Below, piece by piece: positions 1-5,911 of a stretch of DNA of 24,372 bases. The notes below the pieces were generated by a model. It ran no database searches. It was not told the DNA's origin and saw only the letters and a list, made by a program, of their open reading frames with translations. Origin of the DNA: a virus. The stretch spans positions 1-24,372 of the IMG/VR virus record IMGVR_UViG_3300045974_000269. The stretch is one strand, 5' to 3'. Numbering within the stretch: position 1 is the first letter of the stretch; every line of letters begins with the position of its first letter. Both the position numbers and the translations under genes were made by a program.

Positions 1-469
1 CGGCCCCGGCCCCCGCCGCCGTCCCGGCCTCGACGAGCCCGGCCGCGTCCGCGCCGGCCACCGACCCCGTGCCGGCGACCGTCGCCGTGTCAACGAAGGC
101 GCTCGAGGAGGTGGCGACGTCCGTCCCCGCCACCGCGCCGGCCCCGGCGGCCGTCCCAGCCTCGACGAGCGCCAGCCCGTCGCCGGCGGCTACGGCCCCG
201 GCGGCCGCCACCGTCGCGACCTCGAGCCGGGCCGCCCCGTCGCTCGAGGCGGCCGCCCCGGCCCCGCCAGCCGTGCCGACTTCCACCTGGCCGACGCCGT
301 CGGCCCCCGCGGCCGCGCCAGCGCCGGCGGCCGTGCCCGTTTCGCCCCGCGTGACGACCTCGAGCCCCGTCGCCGAACCTGTACCCGCCGCCGTCCCGAC
401 GTCCGTCCCTTGGGTAGCCTCGAGCGAAGCGACCGCGCCGTCCCCCGCGACCGTGGCCGTTTCGGTGTA
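1..469 (-). repeat. C-terminal array of at least eight ~20-residue coding repeats
   Basis: Residues 849-1004 of the appendage protein consist of back-to-back units, 19-24 residues each, beginning V/L/T-E/D-x-G/A-T and continuing A-G-x-G-A-x-A. The last unit is cut by the window edge, so the true copy number is unknown. At DNA level this appears as GC-rich, imperfect ~60-bp repetition. The units differ at many codons, so they are old or diversified copies rather than a recent slippage product. Confidence 0.85.
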
Positions 470-3013
470 GGCCACGGCAGGGAACCCGCCGGCAATGCTC
501 ACCGAATGGAAATCGCAAGGTGCAGCGTCGGAGAGGATAAACGCCGACACGCCCCGATCGTTCCGGTTCGACGCCGCGAGCCCGTAAGTATTGTAAGGAT
601 CCTGCGACCCGTTGACCCCGTCGGAATGGACAGTCCACCCCGTTCCGTTCCAGTAAGCCGAACGAAGCTGCACGCCCGCCCCGCCCTGCACCGAGATATT
701 CCAGATCGCCCAAAACCGCGCGTCATCCGAACACGCCTGCAGCGCCCCGACTCCGAACTGGTGCGCCGTCCCGTTGAGCGCAGGCATGGACCCTTGTGGG
801 GACATTAGCTGCGCCAGCGTGCCCGATGGATTGAGCCGGCAGAGTTGGAGGCCGCGCGTTGGGTCTAGGTAGAAGATCGAGAGGTAATTCGCCGTCGCGG
901 AGATCGACAGAAGTTGAGGCGCGGAGGTCGCGTCACTCGATACGATCGTCGTGTCGGATCCGACCGTCCACGTCTGATTTCCCGTGCTCGTCGCCTTCGC
1001 GTACCGGATCCCGTAGGGATTGACGCTGGCCTGCTCTGCCATCGTCGGGCCGTACACGATCCAGAAATCGGGACCATCCCCGATCTGCCGGAAGTGCACC
1101 GTTAACTCATGGGTTAGATCGAGCCCCGTCGGGACGTGGTAGTAGACGACCGTCGCCGCGTTGCTCGTGCCGGCGAGGTTGTAGAAGGCCGTCGCCGCAG
1201 ACGGCGTCGTGCTCGACGCGACGCACATCTGGACCCGGAACCGATAGGTCGTGATGGGGTCGTCCTGCACCAAGACCGCGACGCACTCTGTCCCTGCGCC
1301 GTTCTTGATTGCAAGGACGTTGCACCGAACGTCATTGTTGGTGTTATACGCGCCCGGAATCGCGAAGTGGGTTTCTTCCGCGAACCCCGAGATCGCACTT
1401 CCGGTGTAGGAGATGGCGCATCGGACATAGACGAGCGTCCCCGACGACCCGTCCGTAAACAGCATGTGGATCTTGCCGTCGCTCGACTGATCGACGGACT
1501 GTAGGGCCGCCCCGCCGAGCGTGAACCCACCTGGCGAGCCCGTGGGATCGACAAAGGACCATGACGCCCCGTTGTCCCCCGACTTGAGCCCGTACGGCTT
1601 GCGGTCGCCCGCCGAGTAGGCAAAAGCGATCAACTCCCCCGATCCGCTCGCCCCTCGATCTCGCACGCAAACGACGTTTGCGTTGCTCCATGGCAGTTGG
1701 AATGACCCGGTGCCGTGCGCGTACCCGGTGCCGACCGTCGTCGTCGTCCCGGGCGCGAAATCGGCATAGGCCAGAGCGAAATCGGTGGAATCGGTCGAAG
1801 CGTGATCGGCCGCCGACGTCGCCCCCGCGCCGGCGACGGTCCCCGCCTCGACGGCGTCAACGTGATCGCTCGTCGCCTGCGAGCCAGCGCCCGCGACTGT
1901 CCCGGTTTCGACGTAGGTCTGCCCGCCCGAGAAGGTGTCAGATCCGGCGACCGCCCCCGCGCCGGCGACGGCCCCCGCTTCGACGCCGTCAACGTGATCG
2001 CTCGTCGCCTGCGAGCCAGCGCCCGCGACCGTCCCGTTTTCGGCGAAGGTCGAGCCCCCGCCGCCCGCGCTGGCAATCTCGATCGCACCGACGCAGGTGT
2101 ACGCCTCGTTGCTCGTCGCGCCGATGTTGTAGGACTGAGCGAGGAGGGCGGAGGTGGTGTGGACGATGAGGCAGGAAGAGGTGTTGCCGAACACGGTATC
2201 CGTCGCGCTGGCGTCGGTGGCGACCGTGATGCCCGTGGTGTAGGGCGTCAGGCCCGCGCCCGTGTTCCCGTCCACCGTTACCGCAAGGAGTACGGCCCCC
2301 GCGGACGCGGAGATAGCGATATTCCCAGCCCGAGCCGTGTCGGTATTCGGAGAACCTGTCGCCCCCGCCACGTTGCCGACCGTGCCGCCCGTGTACGAGT
2401 AGACGGCAAGCGTCGCGGCGTGGCTCTGCACCGCGCTGAACGTGACCGTTACCGTCGCGCCGGACAGCGCGCCGGCGCTTGGGGCGGTCCAGATCCGAAG
2501 CCCGGCCCAGGTTGCGTAGGTGCCCGTGAAGGGCACATCGACCTGCGACGTCCACGTGAGCCCGCCGCCCGCGATGGAAAACGGCGTGACTCCGCTTCCC
2601 GTCCCACCGTAGGCTGCCACCGCCACAAGCAGGCTCGCGCCGCCCGTGTTGAACGCAGCCGTTGCGATGGTTCCAGAGGTATCGCCCGCCCCTTGGGTCG
2701 TGACCTTGGGGAAGCCGGCCTCGAGCGTCGGAGTTGCCCCCGCCACAACATCCGTCGCCGCGGCCGCGCCCTCGCCGGCCGCGGTGCCCGTTTCGACGTA
2801 GGAGAAGCTTCCGCCGTCGGTCGCGGCCACCTGGCCGTCGGCGAAGACCTGTCCGGTTTCCGCGCCGTTCGAGTCTGGATCGTACCCGGCGATCAGCCGG
2901 GAAGGCAGATCGACGTCAGGATAGACGAGCCGCGTCCCCCTCGCCTGCTCGGATTCACCCGCCGCCGGCGCAAGGGGGCCGAAGCGCCCCGACCGGCGAT
3001 AGTAGGAGGACAC
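1..3013 (-). CDS. Large repeat-bearing tail appendage protein, 3' end outside window
   Basis: I translated this by hand: the frame is open for 1004 codons from a GTG at 3013 (just after the TAA of the upstream gene) to the left edge, with no stop, so the C-terminus is missing. Residues 1-70 form an N-terminal segment. A ~20-residue repeat of the form V-E-x-G-T-x-A-G-x-G-x-x-A-x-x-D occurs once near residue 72, four times at 323-408, and at least eight times from 849 to the edge. Residues about 100-315 look like an all-beta domain (alternating small and hydrophobic residues). Residues about 410-840 look like a sialidase-type propeller: SGDNGASW at 478-485 fits the Asp-box S-x-D-x-G-x-x-W, and SDGKIHMLF resembles a propeller strand. 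Its place at the end of the virion genes suggests a tail spike or fibre-like adhesin that binds host glycans; that role is inferred. GTG is chosen because no earlier Met and no nearer alternative exists. Confidence 0.85.
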   Translation of the reverse strand, partial: MSSYYRRSGRFGPLAPAAGESEQARGTRLVYPDVDLPSRLIAGYDPDSNGAETGQVFADGQVAATDGGSFSYVETGTAAGEGAAAATDVVAGATPTLEAGFPKVTTQGAGDTSGTIATAAFNTGGASLLVAVAAYGGTGSGVTPFSIAGGGLTWTSQVDVPFTGTYATWAGLRIWTAPSAGALSGATVTVTFSAVQSHAATLAVYSYTGGTVGNVAGATGSPNTDTARAGNIAISASAGAVLLAVTVDGNTGAGLTPYTTGITVATDASATDTVFGNTSSCLIVHTTSALLAQSYNIGATSNEAYTCVGAIEIASAGGGGSTFAENGTVAGAGSQATSDHVDGVEAGAVAGAGAVAGSDTFSGGQTYVETGTVAGAGSQATSDHVDAVEAGTVAGAGATSAADHASTDSTDFALAYADFAPGTTTTVGTGYAHGTGSFQLPWSNANVVCVRDRGASGSGELIAFAYSAGDRKPYGLKSGDNGASWSFVDPTGSPGGFTLGGAALQSVDQSSDGKIHMLFTDGSSGTLVYVRCAISYTGSAISGFAEETHFAIPGAYNTNNDVRCNVLAIKNGAGTECVAVLVQDDPITTYRFRVQMCVASSTTPSAATAFYNLAGTSNAATVVYYHVPTGLDLTHELTVHFRQIGDGPDFWIVYGPTMAEQASVNPYGIRYAKATSTGNQTWTVGSDTTIVSSDATSAPQLLSISATANYLSIFYLDPTRGLQLCRLNPSGTLAQLMSPQGSMPALNGTAHQFGVGALQACSDDARFWAIWNISVQGGAGVQLRSAYWNGTGWTVHSDGVNGSQDPYNTYGLAASNRNDRGVSAFILSDAAPCDFHSVSIAGGFPAVAYTETATVAGDGAVASLEATQGTDVGTAAGTGSATGLEVVTRGETGTAAGAGAAAGADGVGQVEVGTAGGAGAAASSDGAARLEVATVAAAGAVAAGDGLALVEAGTAAGAGAVAGTDVATSSSAFVDTATVAGTGSVAGADAAGLVEAGTAAGAGA
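1790..2047 (-). repeat. Internal four-unit repeat block with 132-bp duplication
   Basis: Residues 323-408 hold four units of the same repeat. Units 1+2 and 3+4 form a duplicated pair: plus-strand bases 1855-1897 and 1987-2029 are identical over 43 bp, at an offset of 132 bp (44 codons, two repeat units). The similarity extends on both sides with scattered changes. This is a clear recent in-frame duplication within the appendage gene. Confidence 0.85.
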
Positions 3014-3028
3014 CCCGCGCCCCCGGGT

Positions 3029-3481
3029 TTACTCGCACCAGACGATGTAGCCGTTCAGCACCGAACCCGCGGCCGCTCCTTCATTCCAGATCACGAGGTA
3101 ATCCGTCGCGGTCGCCGACCGGACGAAGACCCCCGGATCGGGGAACGTCCAGACCATGCCGGCCCCGATCGTCGCCGGGAGCGTGTACCGCATGAGTCTT
3201 GACGCGGCCGTAACCGTTGGGGCCGTCGTCCATGCCGTATCGACGAGGGACGTCCCCGCGGCCGCGATCGGCAGATCGGCCTGCCCCACCGACGTTGACG
3301 TGCTCGCCGCGTACCCCCCGGCCGTGTTTCGGAGGAGAGAGATATTCGACGCCGTCGCCGCGTTGCAGGCCAGCCCCAACTCGAGCACCCGCGAAGTGCG
3401 CGTCGGCGCGCGGAACGCGGCATAGGCCGCGCTCGCCGCCGCCGCGACCGACTGGAATCCGATCCGGTATGTCGTCGCCAT
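3029..3481 (-). CDS. Putative virion decoration/tail accessory protein
   Basis: 150-aa protein starting at an ATG at 3481, 3 bp after the stop of the preceding gene, and ending in TAA 15 bp before the appendage gene. It starts MATTYRIGFQSVAAAASAAY and is rich in Ala, Thr, Ser and Gly with short alternating hydrophobic stretches, which suggests a beta-rich virion protein. No catalytic motif, signal peptide or membrane span is visible. I do not recognise a family. The position, between another small structural-looking gene and a large appendage, supports a minor tail or head-decoration role by context only. Confidence 0.75.
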   Translation of the reverse strand: MATTYRIGFQSVAAAASAAYAAFRAPTRTSRVLELGLACNAATASNISLLRNTAGGYAASTSTSVGQADLPIAAAGTSLVDTAWTTAPTVTAASRLMRYTLPATIGAGMVWTFPDPGVFVRSATATDYLVIWNEGAAAGSVLNGYIVWCE

Positions 3482-3484
3482 GGC

Positions 3485-3889
3485 TTAGGCGATCGACAGG
3501 CTGGTGATCTGCTCCGTCAGCGTGTCGGCCGTGGTGAGTGTCCGAGTCGCCGACAGCGCGCCCCAACAGATCACCTTGCCCGACGTGCCCGACGCGGACG
3601 TGCAAAGAAACCAATGCGTCGCGCCGGACAGCGTGACGCCCGTCCCCCAGGTAACGGCCGACGACATGGACGCCACCCCGCCGGTGTTCGACCAGTTGGC
3701 CGAGGTGACAAGCTTTCGCCCGCCACCGCCCACGGCCGCCTCCCCCGCCGCCAGCGTCGCCAGCGTCGAAGTTGCCGTCGGCGCGGAGTTGGTGAGCCCG
3801 ATCCACGTCTGGTCCGTCGCGATCAGCGCGGTGCCCTCCGTGATCAGACCGAGAAGGTATCCGCTTCCTTCCTGCGTGAAGTTTGCCAT
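3485..3889 (-). CDS. Putative minor structural protein
   Basis: 134-aa protein from an ATG at 3889, preceded by a purine-rich AAGGGCAAGG segment suitable as ribosome binding site. The N-terminal part (FTQEGSGYLLGLI, then TWIGLTN) resembles small proteins often encoded near phage tail fibre genes. The middle is Thr/Ala/Gly rich and the C-terminal half has regular Thr/Ser/Leu alternation typical of beta-sheet virion proteins. No enzyme motif is present. A 29-bp gap separates it from the lysis enzyme upstream, so it may be translated independently. Function unknown; virion component is inferred from context. Confidence 0.75.
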   Translation of the reverse strand: MANFTQEGSGYLLGLITEGTALIATDQTWIGLTNSAPTATSTLATLAAGEAAVGGGGRKLVTSANWSNTGGVASMSSAVTWGTGVTLSGATHWFLCTSASGTSGKVICWGALSATRTLTTADTLTEQITSLSIA

Positions 3890-3918
3890 GACCTTGCCCT
3901 TTCAGTTGCAGCCGCGCG

Positions 3919-4290
3919 TCACTCGACGACGCGGAGAAGATGATCCTTTGACGCGAAGACCTGCTCGCGCACCGCGCGCGGCAGAACGATGCACCCTTCC
4001 GAAGCCGTGAATTCGCCGGGATGCCCGACGGCATCCCCGTGGCAGAGAAAGCCCGAGCGCCCGAACGTGTCCGTTCCCTGACACGGGATCAGCCGAAGGC
4101 AAAACGGCCCCCGCTTCGGAGAGTCGAAAGCCGACGCGACGATCCAATCCCCTCGAGGGATCGGGCCGAAGTTGGCGCGCACCTGGTCCGCGGGCTTATT
4201 GAGCGATGCGCCGTGACCGGAATAGCCCTTCGCGACGAGCCGATCGCCCTCGAATAGCTCGCCCGTGGACTGTCGATACACCCAGGTCAC
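3919..4290 (-). CDS. Tlde1/DUF2778-like peptidoglycan enzyme, probable endolysin
   Basis: 123-aa protein starting at a GTG that overlaps the previous stop (GTGA). It shows the hallmarks of the Tlde1/DUF2778 group, which have an L,D-transpeptidase-like fold: an N-terminal YSGHG...N segment (residues 23-31), FGPIPRGDW (41-49), and a catalytic block FLCHGDAVGHPGEFTASEGC (81-100), with His84, Ser97 and Cys100 matching the H-x...S-x-G-C arrangement. Family members cut or exchange peptidoglycan peptide bonds; Tlde1 is best known as a bacterial toxin effector. Here there is no signal peptide, and the gene directly follows three small membrane proteins, so it fits an endolysin that needs a holin for export. 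The enzyme assignment is good; the lysis role is inferred from position. Confidence 0.75.
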   Translation of the reverse strand: MTWVYRQSTGELFEGDRLVAKGYSGHGASLNKPADQVRANFGPIPRGDWIVASAFDSPKRGPFCLRLIPCQGTDTFGRSGFLCHGDAVGHPGEFTASEGCIVLPRAVREQVFASKDHLLRVVE

Positions 4291-4583
4291 GCCGGCCCCT
4301 CGAGCCGCACCACCCGGGCCTCGAGCGCGGCGTGCCGCAACTCGAGCGCGTGCAGCGCCGCGTTGACGGTAAAGGCGGCCCGCTTCGCGTCATCGGCCGT
4401 CCGTTCCGCCGTTTCGTACCGGGCAAGCATCGTGGCAACGAGACTAGTCGTATGCCGCGCCACTATTGCCTCGACCTTCCCCTGGAAACTCCCCGCGATC
4501 AGCCACAGCACCCCCGCGTTAAGCATCGACGCGGCCGCGGCCACGCCCAGCGCCAGCGGCAAGTGCACATCGTCCCCTATCAT
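4287..4583 (-). CDS. Membrane-anchored coiled-coil protein, lysis cassette candidate
   Basis: 98-aa protein from an ATG at 4583 that overlaps the previous stop (ATGA). Residues about 8-32 form one strongly hydrophobic span (LALGVAAAASMLNAGVLWLI), followed by a long charged, Ala-rich helix with heptad-like Leu/Ala spacing up to the C-terminus (residues 35-98). One N-terminal anchor plus a periplasmic or cytoplasmic coiled coil suits an i-spanin or a holin accessory protein. It overlaps the endolysin start, so the two are co-translated. Sequence alone cannot say which face of the membrane the helix occupies. Confidence 0.75.
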   Translation of the reverse strand: MIGDDVHLPLALGVAAAASMLNAGVLWLIAGSFQGKVEAIVARHTTSLVATMLARYETAERTADDAKRAAFTVNAALHALELRHAALEARVVRLEGPA

Positions 4584-4909
4584 CGTCCCGCGCCCTTCGT
4601 AGAGGGCGCGCACGCCCGATCCACCACCACCGCACGAAGCTGCCCCAGAATGTCCTGCTCGTCGTCCACCGCCCTTTTGAGGTCGCGGATCGCCCCGCTC
4701 GCGTCGCGGATCGTGGCAACCAACTCCGCGTGCTCCGCGCCCCGCTGCACCCGATCGGCCGAAAGCGTGGAGTCGAGCAACCGGAAGACGGCGAAGACGA
4801 CCGCGCCGGCGAAGCCGAGCCGCACGAGCCCGTCACCCTTGCGCCGCCCGGCCGTGATCGCACCAATCACGGCCGGGATCAGAGCCCAGCCCGTCGGTCC
4901 CCGTCCCAC
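4580..4909 (-). CDS. Small membrane protein, putative holin or antiholin
   Basis: 109-aa protein from a GTG at 4909, 10 bp after the preceding stop; the start sits inside GGCCAGGTG. There are two hydrophobic stretches: about residues 8-21 (WALIPAVIGAITAG) and about 30-46 (LVRLGFAGAVVFAVFRLL), separated by a basic turn (RRKGDG). The C-terminal half is a charged amphipathic helix. Two membrane spans with a basic loop and location immediately upstream of another membrane protein and the peptidoglycan enzyme fit a class II-like holin. No family is recognised with certainty. Confidence 0.7.
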   Translation of the reverse strand: MGRGPTGWALIPAVIGAITAGRRKGDGLVRLGFAGAVVFAVFRLLDSTLSADRVQRGAEHAELVATIRDASGAIRDLKRAVDDEQDILGQLRAVVVDRACAPSTKGAGR

Positions 4910-4919
4910 CTGGCCGCCC

Positions 4920-5114
4920 CTACTTCGCCAGGAAGTAGAACGCCACCGCGAGCGCCAGGATGGACCCGACGCCGATCGCGACCGGCACCCACCCCGGGAG
5001 CCCGGGCTTTCCCGGCACGTACGCCTTCCGCGCCGCGTCCGCGATCCGGATGCTTTCCGCCCTCTCCTCCTCTGTCATCTCACCGCCGCCGCCGCCTTCG
5101 TTGCTTCGCGCCAT
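4920..5114 (-). CDS. Small single-span membrane protein
   Basis: 64-aa protein from an ATG at 5114 with a good GGAAAGGGG ribosome binding site. The N-terminal half is hydrophilic (MARSNEGGGGGEMTEEER) and the C-terminus ends in one hydrophobic span (about residues 43-63, WVPVAIGVGSILALAVAFYF) followed by AK. This C-tail-anchored layout is seen in some small phage holins and accessory lysis proteins. It is the first of three successive membrane proteins before the Tlde1-like enzyme. A longer reading frame extends upstream but overlaps better-supported genes, so the ATG with the ribosome site was chosen. Confidence 0.7.
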   Translation of the reverse strand: MARSNEGGGGGEMTEEERAESIRIADAARKAYVPGKPGLPGWVPVAIGVGSILALAVAFYFLAK

Positions 5115-5128
5115 GATCTGCCCCTTTC

Positions 5129-5404
5129 CTAGAAGACTTCGATTCCCGTTGCGCCCATGAGAGTCGTCCGCGCCGCTCGAGCGTTCAGATAGCCCGTCAC
5201 CGCATCGGTGATTTGCGCCCGCATCGCCACGATCATTTCCGCGCCCGTCATGGTCGCGAGGACGACGACGCCCACCGTTGCGAAAGGCTTTTCGCTTTCC
5301 ACCGCGGCCGATACCTGCACGACGATGCTGCCGGGAGCCGCAGCCGCGAGATTTGGCGCGGCATAGTTGTCCACTCCGACCACCGTCCAACGAATGTTCG
5401 CCAT
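5129..5404 (-). CDS. Hypothetical small phage protein
   Basis: 91-aa protein from an ATG at 5404, preceded by AAGGGGGAACC as a plausible ribosome binding site, ending 14 bp before the next gene's ATG. It starts MANIRWTVVGVDNYAAPNL and contains a moderately hydrophobic centre (VGVVVLATMTGAEMIVAM) that is not a convincing membrane span. I do not recognise it. Sitting between a fibre-like protein and the lysis cassette, it could be either a virion component or a lysis accessory; the sequence does not decide. Confidence 0.65.
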   Translation of the reverse strand: MANIRWTVVGVDNYAAPNLAAAAPGSIVVQVSAAVESEKPFATVGVVVLATMTGAEMIVAMRAQITDAVTGYLNARAARTTLMGATGIEVF

Positions 5405-5413
5405 GGTTCCCCC

Positions 5414-5911
5414 TTAGTAGACGTCGAACGAAAGCCCCACGTCGGCCGACGTGACGGTTTGCCCTAGACTGTCGGTGACGACGCAGCGAAAGATCGCGTT
5501 CCACGTCCCGACGATTGCGATCGAGCGACGAAAAGTGCACGTCGCGCTGGTGCCGCCCGACATTGTGAAGCTGGTGTCCCCGCTTGCGTACCCCCACGCA
5601 TAGGAGTACGGCCCGACCCCGCCCGAAGGCGTCGCCGTGATCGAAGGGGTGCACGCCCCCGTGCCGCTACCTCGAGCGAAGTAACCGTCGGAAACGGACC
5701 CACTCAGAGCAACGGTCAGCGTCGCCGCCCGGTACGCGTTCCAGAAATTCGACAGGGAGATCGACCCCGCGACCATGACGTTTGGCGCATAGTCGAAGGA
5801 TCGGACGTAGGCCCCGCCCTTGTAGTATTCGGTAAGGCTGATCGGATTCGCGCCGCCGAACTCCGCTTGGATTTGCGCCAGCGTGATCGTGGTTCCATTA
5901 GGGAGCGCCAT
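5414..5911 (-). CDS. Fibre-head protein with Ig/PKD-like domain
   Basis: 165-aa protein from an ATG at 5911, overlapping the end of the S74 gene by 14 bp. Residues 1-60 have the pattern common at the ends of phage tail fibre proteins: TITLAQIQAEFGG, NPISLTEYYKGG, then SISLSNFWNAY, a repeat-like motif also seen in tail adhesins. Residues about 66-165 look like a PKD/Ig-like fold: TPSITATPSGGVGPYSYAW followed by Cys-containing strands (TCTFRRS, FRCVVTDSLG). Such domains typically bind carbohydrate on the cell surface or decorate the virion. It follows the tail hub gene and probably belongs to the host-recognition tip. Confidence 0.8.
   Translation of the reverse strand: MALPNGTTITLAQIQAEFGGANPISLTEYYKGGAYVRSFDYAPNVMVAGSISLSNFWNAYRAATLTVALSGSVSDGYFARGSGTGACTPSITATPSGGVGPYSYAWGYASGDTSFTMSGGTSATCTFRRSIAIVGTWNAIFRCVVTDSLGQTVTSADVGLSFDVY

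Noticed and set aside
1-470. CRISPR-like or satellite array at the left edge
   Set aside because: The repetition is imperfect, always in multiples of codons, and lies in an open frame; it is a protein repeat, without constant repeats and unique spacers.
1715-3202. Plus-strand open frame of 495 codons opposite the appendage gene
   Set aside because: Composition is extreme (Arg/Pro/Gly), no motif, and the opposite strand carries a 1004-codon frame with clear protein-like repeats and domains.
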